DNA from: Treponema sp.
GTDB lineage: Bacteria > Spirochaetota > Spirochaetia > Treponematales > Breznakiellaceae
DNA: 16,388 nt
Direction of reading: 5' to 3'
Assembly: GCA_031255615.1 (NCBI GenBank)
Contig: JAIRSD010000279.1
Coordinates: 1 to 16,388, forward strand
The translations under genes and the position numbers were made by a program. Shown here one piece after another: positions 1 to 6,849 of the stretch. The notes under the pieces are model-generated. The model ran no database searches. It saw nothing but the letters and a program-made list of their open reading frames with translations, and was not told where the DNA came from. Positions within the stretch are counted from its first letter, which is position 1; each line of letters starts with the position of its first letter.

Positions 1-450
1 GCGAGTGAGAGACACGCCGCCGCCCCAAGGGTCGCCGCCGGTAACGGTGTTGCCCGAAATCACGCCGCCCTGCATGACAAAGATCGCAGCCTCGCCGCTG
101 ACGATTACGCCGCCGCCGCCGCTCCATTCGCTGCCGCTCGCGGTGTTATTCGAAATCGCGCCGCCCTGCATGGTGAAGACCGCAGCTTCGCCGCCGACGG
201 ATACGCCGCCGCCCCATCCGTCGATGGTGTTGCCCGAAATCGCGCCGCTTTTCAGGACAAACTCGCCGCCGTTCATGACATTGACCAATGAGTATGTGTT
301 GTTGTCCACTCCGGCCAGCGTAACGCCGTCAAGGGTGAGCGTCTTCTTAGCCCCGTCTTTACCGCCGTCGATGCGGAGAAGGTTTCCCTGCCCCTTCAAG
401 TAGATTGTCCCGCTTCCGCCGTTAGCACTTGAAATCAATCCGTTGCACAT
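1..450 (-). CDS. Beta-helix repeat surface protein, partial and 5'-truncated
   Basis: The minus-strand frame is open from 498 past the left edge; the first ATG is at 450. It encodes glycine- and asparagine-rich modules with GGAISNNT / SGAISGNT, GGGV and FTMQGG motifs repeating every 28 and 32 residues. A segment reading TIYLKGQGN, LTLDGVTLAG and SLVNV precedes the modules. This arrangement is typical of the large right-handed beta-helix surface or secreted proteins found in many copies in host-associated treponemes (family knowledge). There is no signal peptide and no Shine-Dalgarno sequence before the ATG at 450, and an in-frame stop lies at 499-501. The N-terminal export region that these proteins normally carry is therefore missing. 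It may be a broken remnant, or expressed from a start I cannot identify. The C-terminus is outside the window. Confidence 0.65.
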   Translation of the reverse strand, partial: MCNGLISSANGGSGTIYLKGQGNLLRIDGGKDGAKKTLTLDGVTLAGVDNNTYSLVNVMNGGEFVLKSGAISGNTIDGWGGGVSVGGEAAVFTMQGGAISNNTASGSEWSGGGGVIVSGEAAIFVMQGGVISGNTVTGGDPWGGGVSLTR

Positions 451-498
451 TAAAAAATCAATAGGTTCGCCGCAAAAAGTATCGGTATCGGCGTCGTT

Positions 499-676
499 TC
501 ACAATAAAATCGGTTGCAACAATCGCTCGGCAACGAATCCGTGAAACCCCACATGATTTCATCCGGCGTGAGTCTGCGCATAGCGATATGATGTTTCCCG
601 CGACGGACATTCTCCGAACTCGGCATGAGCATGACCGCCGCGCTTTATATCTTCGTGCGCCACTCGGCGGCAACTC
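499..676. other. Short gene-free stretch between beta-helix remnant and MFS gene
   Basis: This gap separates the MFS stop codon from the beta-helix reading frame. Short overlapping minus-strand frames exist (ends 450, start 632; ends 458, start 673), but none has a ribosome binding site or a recognisable motif. No intrinsic terminator with a U-run follows the MFS gene. It may be the decayed 5' part of the beta-helix gene, but I see no repeat motif to prove that. Confidence 0.4.
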
Positions 677-1879
677 CTATTTTTTCACACTGCTTTTTGT
701 GGGGTTTTTCATGAGCAATACGAGTATCATTGCAACTGCGCAAGTTGCTGCCGCCAGAACAAATGAACTCGTATAACTCCCGCCTACAGTTAATTTGTTT
801 GAAATGATTGGGAAAGCCAATGCAGATACTCCGAACCCAATCATAACCAATCCAAAGTTCATGCCGCCGTATCTTGTGCCAAAGCTCTCCGCCGTCATAG
901 CTGCATATACGCTTGCCGCTCCGCCGAAGCCGAAGGATACTAGTATAATGCAGATAAGAAACAGTACCCCTTCACCGATAATCATAATTAACGAGGCGCA
1001 CAAAATAATCGCCGCGATGGCTATCATCGCCGCTTTTCTTCCTATCTTGTCTGATACCCAGGACACAATAAGCCGACCAGCCGCGCTGCTGATACCCGTT
1101 AATAAAACCCCGATTAGGGCAAGATCTTCGGATAACCCCCTGACGGATCCGAGTGATATAAACACTGGATTAAGTATAAAATATGCTGGCAGCGTGAAAA
1201 TCAGGCCGCCGGCCAATAAATAGAACTGCTTTGTTTTTATAATCTCTTTTGGTGAATACTGCCGCTTTGTACCTGCCGTCTGCATAGGTACATAGCCGTC
1301 AGGCGTATATCCCTCCGGCGGGTTTTCAATAAAAAGAGAGCATACACCGCAAATGACAAGAAAGCTAATCCCGAAGGTTAAAAATGTGCCTGGAACACCT
1401 ATGTTGCCAAGCATGGACTTCGCTAATGGTGCAAACACTACAAGCGAAAAACCGAATGCGCTTACAATCATGCCTGACGCGAAGCCTCGTCTGTCCGAAA
1501 ACCATTTTTGGATTGCCGCGATGGTAGAGGTATAGACCGTTCCGACGCCCAATCCACCGACAATACCGTATGTTATATAGACAAGCCACGGGATGCTTTC
1601 AGTTACGAGCGTGGTACATGCCATACCGATTGCAATAAGGACACTCCCTATCAATGTTACCATCTTAGGACCGAACTTATCCTGCGCCAAACCGCCGAAG
1701 ATAATACCAATTACAAACATAGCCAGCATAATGGACGAAGTAAGGGCCGCAGAATCGGCGTCCCAATTCAGATGATTGGAAATCGGCCCTTTAAACACGC
1801 TCCACATATAGATGATTCCGGCACAGAACTGTATGGCCATCCCCGCGATTAAAACAAAATACCTATTTTTGGATTTCAT
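677..1879 (-). CDS. MFS transporter, OFA (oxalate:formate antiporter-like) family
   Basis: This 400-residue, 12-helix membrane transporter starts MKSKNRYFVL and has the OFA signature region GIIYMWSVFKGPI at residues 21-33. MFS motif A is GGLAQDKFGPK (62-72), with a second-half counterpart WVSDKIGRK. A cytoplasmic central loop contains ENPPEGYTPDGY, typical of the family. OFA proteins exchange small organic anions such as oxalate/formate, but many members have unknown substrates, so the substrate is not assigned. The ATG at 1879 follows a strong GGAAAGGAG site (1887-1895) at 8-nt spacing. Codon use and base composition are clearly more AT-rich than the rest of the window, suggesting acquisition, perhaps from Firmicutes (inference). 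It lies downstream of a promoter, a small Phe-rich ORF and an intrinsic terminator, so expression may depend on readthrough. Confidence 0.85.
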   Translation of the reverse strand: MKSKNRYFVLIAGMAIQFCAGIIYMWSVFKGPISNHLNWDADSAALTSSIMLAMFVIGIIFGGLAQDKFGPKMVTLIGSVLIAIGMACTTLVTESIPWLVYITYGIVGGLGVGTVYTSTIAAIQKWFSDRRGFASGMIVSAFGFSLVVFAPLAKSMLGNIGVPGTFLTFGISFLVICGVCSLFIENPPEGYTPDGYVPMQTAGTKRQYSPKEIIKTKQFYLLAGGLIFTLPAYFILNPVFISLGSVRGLSEDLALIGVLLTGISSAAGRLIVSWVSDKIGRKAAMIAIAAIILCASLIMIIGEGVLFLICIILVSFGFGGAASVYAAMTAESFGTRYGGMNFGLVMIGFGVSALAFPIISNKLTVGGSYTSSFVLAAATCAVAMILVLLMKNPTKSSVKK

Positions 1880-1912
1880 TTCATTGCTCCTTTCCTATCC
1901 TTGGTTTAAATG

Positions 1913-1939
1913 ATTGGAAAAACACTTCGTTTTCCCAAT
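1913..1939 (-). promoter_or_regulatory. Second hairpin in the MFS 5' leader
   Basis: An 11-bp stem with one G-U wobble and a 5-nt loop lies between the terminator and the MFS ribosome binding site. On the minus strand it reads ATTGGGAAAAC, then GAAGT, then GTTTTTCCAAT. An SD-like GAGGTGAT stands just upstream of it (around 1943-1950) with no ATG after it. The role is unknown; it could stabilise the processed MFS message or take part in leader folding. Confidence 0.4.
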
Positions 1940-1958
1940 GCTATCACCTCTTTTGGGC

Positions 1959-2000
1959 AAAAAAAACGCCTGTGGCAATCATATCCGATTGCCACAGGCG
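1959..2000 (-). terminator. Perfect intrinsic terminator within the MFS leader (attenuator candidate)
   Basis: A perfect 14-bp stem (2000-1987 with 1980-1967; arm CGCCTGTGGCAATC) has a 6-nt loop and is followed on the minus strand by eight consecutive T residues (1966-1959). It lies 80 nt before the MFS start codon and 24 nt after the stop of the 39-codon ORF at 2025-2144. Both the ORF and the MFS gene are on the same strand. With no separate promoter seen for the MFS gene, this looks like a conditional terminator. Confidence 0.8.
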
Positions 2001-2024
2001 CACTTTTCATCGTTTTTTACAAAC

Positions 2025-2144
2025 TCAGTACTTTCCTATGAACAATCGGCCACATAAAAAAAAGAAAAACCCAAAAAACGAGGTAAAGAATACTTCGCTA
2101 AAAAGATTGTTCAATTTATTTGTCGTGTGAATCCAATTGCCCAT
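2025..2144 (-). CDS. Phe-rich 39-residue small ORF; possible leader peptide
   Basis: ATG at 2144 is preceded by GGGGAG (2151-2156) at 6-7 nt spacing, and about 35 nt further upstream is a good promoter. The product begins MGNWIHTTNK and carries Phe at residues 15, 19, 20, 23, 24, 26-29 and 35. It ends at a TGA (2025-2027), 24 nt before an intrinsic terminator. The pattern resembles Phe-rich attenuator leader peptides such as pheA leaders (analogy). It could instead be a small single-pass membrane protein accompanying the transporter. Much of the Phe content comes from poly-T tracts (2058-2080), so a chance ORF is possible. No homologue is recognised. The ORF contains one arm-pair of an internal inverted repeat (2105-2113 with 2039-2047). 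Confidence 0.4.
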   Translation of the reverse strand: MGNWIHTTNKLNNLFSEVFFTSFFGFFFFLCGRLFIGKY

Positions 2145-2185
2145 TACATACTCCCCAAATGACAGATCCGGCATCCAGCTAAACC

Positions 2186-2214
2186 AGAATACACGACATA
2201 TACCGATCTGTCAA
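2186..2214 (-). promoter_or_regulatory. Sigma-70-type promoter for the leader ORF and MFS gene
   Basis: On the minus strand a perfect TTGACA (2214-2209) is followed by a 17-nt spacer and TATTCT (2191-2186). The expected transcription start near 2179 gives a leader of about 35 nt before the small ORF and about 300 nt before the MFS gene. Confidence 0.6.
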
Positions 2215-2272
2215 TAGATTGGGTGAAAAGGACTTCCGGAAAATTTTAAGATTTCTGAAAGTTGGCAGACAA

Positions 2273-2290
2273 AAAACACCTGTGGCAAGT
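2273..2290. repeat. Partial copy of the attenuator terminator arm
   Basis: AAAAAACACCTGTGGCAA here matches AAAAAACGCCTGTGGCAA at 1961-1978 with one difference. On the minus strand it preserves the 3' stem arm and U-run of the terminator but not the 5' arm. The two copies are direct repeats about 312 bp apart and enclose the promoter and small ORF. Confidence 0.7.
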
Positions 2291-2559
2291 TGCTTAAACT
2301 AAATGTTCCGCTATAGAATACCCTGCCTGGGGGACAGGGGGAAAGTCTGAAACAAAACCAGGCTTCCTCTTGACACAAAACATAGGAGGCGAGGAAGGCG
2401 CGCGAAGACCGGGGATTGGAAGCGTAATACATTCCTTCGTGTTCCTGGCGAGCCGCAGCCCGCCTTGGCGCCCCTTCGTGGCTAACATTCCTGTTCCCGG
2501 TTCCTTCGCTTATCCGGTGGTTTAGTGCAAGCAAGGCGGGCGGCGGGTTTTGTGCCGCC
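2291..2559. other. Gene-free stretch, no recognised feature
   Basis: GC content rises through this stretch, marking the edge of the AT-rich MFS block. Short frames cross it, including a minus-strand 107-codon frame 2211-2534, but they lack ribosome binding sites and recognisable motifs. Short inverted repeats such as GGGCGGC/GCCGCCC (2538-2560) lead into the palindrome island. No tRNA or known ncRNA was seen. Confidence 0.4.
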
Positions 2560-2886
2560 CCTATCCCTTGCGCGGGCCCGGAGTTTGCGTTCCGCGCAGC
2601 AACTCCGAAAAAACAAAACGCCGCGTCTTCGGAGCTTTTGCGCCCGCGTCAAAAATCACCGCGTCATAATGGGCATGACTCCGCCGGCAGGGAGGCCGGC
2701 CTCCGCGGCCGCAGCGGCATGGATGCCGAACCGCAACGCCCCGGCGTCGCGGTTTTCGGCCTTTGGGACGGCGCCCCAAAGGCCGCACGGGGGGGAAAGG
2801 TCCATAAGTTGCCGCGCAAAGTGCGGCAACTCAGAGGGGGAAAGCCGCGCCGCGGCGGCGCGGCTTTCCCCCGCGCAAGGGATAGG
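2560..2886. repeat. 327-bp palindrome-rich element bounded by 17-bp perfect inverted repeats
   Basis: CCTATCCCTTGCGCGGG at 2560-2576 is the exact inverse of 2870-2886. Between them are closely spaced hairpins. One is 11 bp with a 7-nt loop (2757-2785). One is 25 nt long (2807-2831), with a 9-bp perfect core extendable to 11 bp through a G-T pair and an AAA loop. One is a perfect 16-bp stem with a 5-nt loop (2836-2872). No transposase or other credible coding frame is inside. It resembles a non-autonomous repeat element such as a MITE or a REP cluster; the family is not identified. Confidence 0.6.
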
Positions 2887-2978
2887 AAGGGTGCGGAGCA
2901 GCCACGCCGCAGGCGGGGCCGGAGCGAAGCGCAGCCCTGGATAGCCCGGTCCCCGGCCTCCGGGCCGGGGATGCGCCC
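2871..2978 (-). repeat. Interspersed ~107-bp repeat, left copy (inverted)
   Basis: Read on the minus strand this copy runs from GGGCGCATCCCCGG to CCTATCCCTTGCGCGG. It matches 15835-15941 almost base for base (a few differences by eye). It contains a conserved hairpin CCCCGGCC/GGCCGGGG and a region rich in GCTTCGC and GCCTGCGGC. A shorter relative is at 6950-7038. Confidence 0.8.
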
Positions 2979-3073
2979 GGAATACACACGATATCCGGAC
3001 TTCGAAACCGGGGCTTGCCGGGACGGACAAAGGCGGGATTTACCTAAAGATCATTTTTGGTTTATAACAAGAC

Positions 3074-3661
3074 ATGTTTCCTGTCATTCCCTGCGCCGCC
3101 GGCTGCGGCAGGCCGGCCATCAGCGGTTCCAATACCTGCGCCGTCCACGCCGCCGATTCGGAACGGGAGGCGGATCGGATAGGGCGGTACATCGCCGAAC
3201 GGGACGTGATAAAGGACGTTTCCGCCTGCGGACTCTACTTTGGGGAGATGGATTTCTCCTGCCGCAAATTCTACGGCTGCACCTTTTCGGGGGCCTCTTT
3301 CACCAGATGCCTCTTTACCGGAGTCCAGATGCGGATGCTGTTTTTCGATTTTTGCGTCTTCAAGGACTGCGACTTTTCCCATTCCGATTTGGAGTTCCTC
3401 AGCTTCGCGGGATCCGATATTTCAAACTGCACCTTTGAGGGGTCCAACCTTACCCATCTTAATTACGGCGGATCGGTGATTCGGGAAAGCACCTTCAACA
3501 ATTCGGACCTTTACAACAGCCGCTTTATCAACGCGGATATAACCCAAACGCGGTTTGTGGACTGCAATCTTAAACGGGTCTATTTTATCGAAAGCCGGCG
3601 GGAGGGGGTGTCTTTTAAGGCCTCCAATACGGCGGAAGCGGTCTTCGAGATCGGAGAATAA
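3074..3661 (+). CDS. Pentapeptide-repeat protein with N-terminal Cys/His knuckle
   Basis: From about residue 61 to 181 of this 195-residue protein, a large hydrophobic residue (Phe, Leu, Ile, Met or Tyr) occurs every fifth position: F61, F66, F71, F76, F81, F91, F96, F101 and so on. This is the pentapeptide-repeat pattern that folds into a right-handed quadrilateral beta-helix. The N-terminus has C7, C11, C22 and H25 (C-x3-C-x10-C-x2-H), a likely small zinc-binding knuckle (inference). There is no signal peptide, so it is probably cytoplasmic. An in-frame TAA at 3065-3067 makes the ATG at 3074 the only sensible ATG; the ribosome site is weak. The MBL-fold gene begins 8 nt after its stop, suggesting co-transcription. 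Known pentapeptide proteins include topoisomerase-protecting Qnr/MfpA, but nothing here supports that role. Confidence 0.8.
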   Translation: MFPVIPCAAGCGRPAISGSNTCAVHAADSEREADRIGRYIAERDVIKDVSACGLYFGEMDFSCRKFYGCTFSGASFTRCLFTGVQMRMLFFDFCVFKDCDFSHSDLEFLSFAGSDISNCTFEGSNLTHLNYGGSVIRESTFNNSDLYNSRFINADITQTRFVDCNLKRVYFIESRREGVSFKASNTAEAVFEIGE

Positions 3662-3669
3662 TACATAGA

Positions 3670-4287
3670 ATGAAACTATTTTTTCACTATTGCAGTTACG
3701 GATTCAGCAACTGCTACGTCCTGGGAACCGACCCCCCCGGCGAACAGGGCGCCCTCGTCGTTGACCCCGCGGTCATGGACAAGCAGATTCTGTACTTTCT
3801 GGAAAAAAACAATTACCCCCTTTTGGGGGTCCTGATAACCCACGATCACATTAAGCATGTGCGGGGTTTGCGGACCCTTAAGCGGATATACGAAACGGAC
3901 ATATACGCCGTAAACCCCCATATCAACGAACACCGGACCGTCATGGTTCGGGACGGGGAGAGTATCAGCATCGGCCCCTTCCGGGTCGAGGTAATCGCCG
4001 TCCCCGGCCATTCCTCGGATTCCGCGGTGTTCCGCGTCGACCGGCTGCTTTTTACCGGCGACGTTCTCAGCGCGGGGCTGGTGGGACGGACCGCCAGCGC
4101 CTACGGAGCGGCGGTGCAGATGACCGCCCTGCGGAGCAAGATCCTGTCCCTCCCCGGGGACTTTACGATTCTCGCCGCCCACGGCCCCCCGTCCACCCTG
4201 GAAACGGAACGCCGCTACAACGCGGGGATCAGCGCCTTCGACGCGAGCCGCAACCGGCGGCCCAAGTTCAAGCTGGATCTCTCCTGA
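3670..4287 (+). CDS. MBL-fold metallo-hydrolase with Asp-to-Lys change in the metal motif
   Basis: This 205-residue protein has the metallo-beta-lactamase fold order. It starts with a beta-strand-rich N-terminus, then the loop motif THDHIKH (57-63), PGHSSDS (112-118, H114), FTGD (D131) and AAHGPPST (H171). It is most like glyoxalase-II or hydroxyacylglutathione-hydrolase-type members and is probably cytoplasmic. The canonical motif is THxHxDH; here the metal-2 ligand Asp is Lys62 (codon AAG), while H58, H60, H63, H114, D131 and H171 remain. It may be mononuclear or altered in activity. GGAG (3653-3656) lies about 13 nt before the ATG, inside the end of the pentapeptide gene, so translation may be coupled. 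Its 3' end overlaps the convergent lipoprotein gene by 20 nt. The substrate cannot be assigned. Confidence 0.85.
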   Translation: MKLFFHYCSYGFSNCYVLGTDPPGEQGALVVDPAVMDKQILYFLEKNNYPLLGVLITHDHIKHVRGLRTLKRIYETDIYAVNPHINEHRTVMVRDGESISIGPFRVEVIAVPGHSSDSAVFRVDRLLFTGDVLSAGLVGRTASAYGAAVQMTALRSKILSLPGDFTILAAHGPPSTLETERRYNAGISAFDASRNRRPKFKLDLS

Positions 4288-6070
4288 CCCTGATCCGGTA
4301 GACTCTGCCCGCCCCCAGGCCCCAGCGCTCCGCCGCGTAGGCGTCGAAGGCCCGGGCTTCGGCAAGGAAGGCCGAAGCCAAAAGGGGCCAAACGCCGGCT
4401 GCCTCATCCTTTTCCGGCAGCACGGCCCTGCGCCAGGGGGAGGCCTCCAGCCGGGAGGCCAGGGTTTCCCCAAAGTAGCGGCCCGCCCGGGACACGGGCT
4501 GCTGCAGCACATGGGCCATAAATTCGTTTACCACCAGGTATTCATCCTCAATGTCGTAGTGCTGATAGTCAAAGTAGGAGAGTATGAAACGCTTGGCCCG
4601 GGGATCGAGGCCCTCCCAGCGGCGGCGGCTGAATTCCTGAAAATCCTCGTCGATAAAAAAGATTCCGTGGAACCCCTCGTGGGCCATGAAAAGGCCGCGG
4701 AGGTATCCGGCGGATTCCCGGGAAATCGAGATGATCCCCCCCTCCCCCGGCGCAAAACGATCCCCCTCCCGGCGGATGATCCGGGCCGCCAGGAGGAGGG
4801 ACTCCAGTTCCCGTTCCTCGGGGAGCAGGGGAAACTGTACAAGCCGGGCGGCCTCGAAGAACCGGGCCAGGTCCCGGGCCCGGTAGTCGTGGGCGTTCCA
4901 GCCGTGCTGGTCCTCCAGCTCCTCGTCCCCGGCAAGCCGCCCCCGATAGCCCGCCTTTTCGACGAAAAAGGCAAGCCGCTTAAAAAGCCGGTCCTGGACG
5001 GCGTAATCGGCGGTATCGATGATGAGGAGGGAGGGGAAACTTTCCCAGCGGAAAACTTCGTAATCCGCCCGCCGCCAGGAGGTCTGGGGATAATCCAGGA
5101 TCAGCGCCGGATCCAGGGGGATAGGCTCGGGAAAGGGCAGGGGCAGGCCGGAGACCAGGCGGACGCTTTCCAGGTCCTCCCCCTCTACCACAAAGCGCCG
5201 GAGGGGGGAAGGGAAAAGGCGGGAGAGGACCGTAAATTCCCCGTCCGCCGGGGGGACTTCAAGGCGGAGGGATCCGGCGGCCGTCCGGACCGCGGCCCCG
5301 GAGCGGATCACCAGATCCCCCGCCGGAAAGGCGAATTCCCGGGGCAGGTCCAGGCCTACGCCCCCCCCGGGGGAGGCGTAGACAAAGGGGCTCAGGTTTA
5401 GACCCCCGCCGCTCCTGTCCACGCCGTACCAGCGGGGGACAAGCTCCAGGGACTTCAGTTCCAGGACCAGGCCGCTCTTTCTCAGGGCCGGCAGGGATTC
5501 CTCCGGCGCCGCCGCCGTAATGCTGATGCCGGCCAGGGAATCCCCCATAAGGGGCACCGTGTAACGAAAAGGGGGAGCGGCCCGCACCGAGTCGGCCCGG
5601 TCCGATTCGGACTGCACCGGGTCGGCCCGCGTCGAATCGGCGGGGGCCGGGGGGAATCCGCAGGAATCCCCGTCCCAGGGAAGGACAAAGAGGGGGGCCG
5701 CGGAGGCTGAAGCAGGGGCCCCGTCTTCGGACCGGGCGGGGCAGCGGAGGATCAGCTCCGCCCCCTCCGCCGGGGGAAGATCGGCGGAATCCGGGGAATC
5801 CCGCAGGCCGTATTCCAGGGTCAGCGACATGGCGGAGGGGAGAAGGAGGGGCGGTTCCAGCCGAATCTCCATAACCGGGGGGCCGGCCTTGGCGAAATTC
5901 AAGAGCCCCCGGGCGCCGTCCTGGTTTGCCGCATACAAAACGCTGCCCCCCAGCTCCCGCTGAAATTCCGCCGGAATTCCGGGGCCCCGGACGCAGCCGC
6001 AGAGCAGAATCGCCGGAAGGATTCGGAGGAACCCCTTCCATTCCGGGGGGGGCGTCTTACAGATCAACAA
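4268..6070 (-). CDS. Lipoprotein zinc metallopeptidase (HExxH), family unknown
   Basis: The predicted 600-residue product begins with a short signal sequence and lipobox LLCGC, giving lipidation at C26 and likely membrane anchoring outside the cytoplasm. Residues 40-330 look like beta-rich extracytoplasmic sequence, with a low-complexity stretch at 143-166 (repeats of RADPV/RADSV type). The C-terminal third holds the catalytic-type motif HEGFH (464-468) followed by NEFMAH (515-520). Glu516 is a plausible third zinc ligand 48 residues after the second His, as in gluzincins (inference). A region before it, QHGWNAHDY (388-396), is also His-rich. No other family is recognised. The start is TTG at 6070 (another TTG at 6067), overlapping the upstream gene by 14 nt, with no clear ribosome site. 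Coupling is likely and the exact start uncertain. Confidence 0.7.
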   Translation of the reverse strand: MLICKTPPPEWKGFLRILPAILLCGCVRGPGIPAEFQRELGGSVLYAANQDGARGLLNFAKAGPPVMEIRLEPPLLLPSAMSLTLEYGLRDSPDSADLPPAEGAELILRCPARSEDGAPASASAAPLFVLPWDGDSCGFPPAPADSTRADPVQSESDRADSVRAAPPFRYTVPLMGDSLAGISITAAAPEESLPALRKSGLVLELKSLELVPRWYGVDRSGGGLNLSPFVYASPGGGVGLDLPREFAFPAGDLVIRSGAAVRTAAGSLRLEVPPADGEFTVLSRLFPSPLRRFVVEGEDLESVRLVSGLPLPFPEPIPLDPALILDYPQTSWRRADYEVFRWESFPSLLIIDTADYAVQDRLFKRLAFFVEKAGYRGRLAGDEELEDQHGWNAHDYRARDLARFFEAARLVQFPLLPEERELESLLLAARIIRREGDRFAPGEGGIISISRESAGYLRGLFMAHEGFHGIFFIDEDFQEFSRRRWEGLDPRAKRFILSYFDYQHYDIEDEYLVVNEFMAHVLQQPVSRAGRYFGETLASRLEASPWRRAVLPEKDEAAGVWPLLASAFLAEARAFDAYAAERWGLGAGRVYRIRVRRDPA

Positions 6071-6836
6071 TGCCCCGGGCGATCACCTGGGCCAGCGAAA
6101 AACGGCGTTCCATGGTCATCTCCGGCCTCTGGCGGACAAAATTTTCCAGCCCCGCGGGGAATGTGCTGGGAAGGCAGGGAAGTTCCAGCGCCTGCCGGTA
6201 GTAGGCCCGGTGGGAAGGCTCAAAACGGCGGTTGACGCAAAACAGGGTAAGGCAGGCTTCCTTGATGAACCCCGCCGAGGCGAGAAGGTAGTGGAATTCG
6301 TCGTTTTGCAGATACGCGGCCCCCAGATCGTTCAGAAAATGCTCCATCCTGGACTGGCTGGCGCCCCGCATCGCCCTCCAAAAGGAATCCCCCAAACGTT
6401 CCAGCCTCCGCCGGATTCCGTCGATCCAGCCGGACCGGGAAAAGAGAATATCCCCGCCCGCGAGGCGGTAAAAGCCGTAGGTCCCCGAATCCTTGACCAG
6501 CCAGAGGGATTCGACCCGGTTGTCCGCAATGTCCACCAGTTCCTCTATCTTTGCGGTGGACTTGTACTCCAGCCGAACCGGTATATCCCCCACCAGGAAA
6601 CGATCCTTCAGCGCCTGGGGAGAAGTTTCAAAGGCCAGTAAATCGGGACCATAAGCCCGGCGCCGATCCTCCGGCTCCATGATGGGGACCGTGCAGAACA
6701 CGTCCAGAATAAGGGCAAAATAAGGGTCCAGGGTGTCCGGCTGGGCGGCCTCGTTCACGAGGATGCATTCAACGCCGGGCCAGGCGGACAGAATTCCCAC
6801 AAGCCGATCCGCCAGAATCTTAGTTTTGTACTTCAT
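6057..6836 (-). CDS. DUF4037-like (nucleotidyltransferase-related) protein
   Basis: A product of 259 residues starting MKYKTKILAD. The ATG at 6836 is chosen because GAGG sits 8 nt upstream; an ATG 14 codons earlier has no ribosome site. The C-terminal half (about 165-220, with EFHYLLASAGFIKEACLTLF and NRRFEP) resembles DUF4037 proteins, which carry an N-terminal nucleotidyltransferase-like fold. The usual G-S-x-x-x-G-D active-site motif is not present. The matching region reads NEAAQPDTLDPYFALILDVF (28-47), so catalytic nucleotidyl transfer is doubtful. The protein appears cytoplasmic. It overlaps the downstream lipoprotein metallopeptidase gene by 14 nt, so the two are probably one transcript and functionally tied. 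Family assignment is by eye and moderately uncertain. Confidence 0.6.
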   Translation of the reverse strand: MKYKTKILADRLVGILSAWPGVECILVNEAAQPDTLDPYFALILDVFCTVPIMEPEDRRRAYGPDLLAFETSPQALKDRFLVGDIPVRLEYKSTAKIEELVDIADNRVESLWLVKDSGTYGFYRLAGGDILFSRSGWIDGIRRRLERLGDSFWRAMRGASQSRMEHFLNDLGAAYLQNDEFHYLLASAGFIKEACLTLFCVNRRFEPSHRAYYRQALELPCLPSTFPAGLENFVRQRPEMTMERRFSLAQVIARGIVDL

Positions 6837-6849
6837 GTAAAATTCCTCA

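Noticed and set aside
450..632. 60-codon minus-strand ORF between the beta-helix and MFS genes
   Set aside because: No ribosome site, overlapping alternatives in other frames, and no recognisable motif.
3062..3068. TATAAC as -10 of the pentapeptide gene
   Set aside because: It would place the transcription start at the start codon, and the matching -35 is poor.
2638..3438. 266-codon plus frame across the repeat island
   Set aside because: It starts inside palindromes, is Arg/Gly/Pro-rich, and overlaps the pentapeptide gene in another frame. The same peptide (RDRKGAEQPRRRRGRSEA) appears in another repeat copy, so it is repeat DNA read as protein.
4511..5401. Plus-strand 296-codon frame opposite the lipoprotein
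   Set aside because: A GC-rich shadow without ribosome site or motifs; the minus strand has a lipobox and HEGFH.
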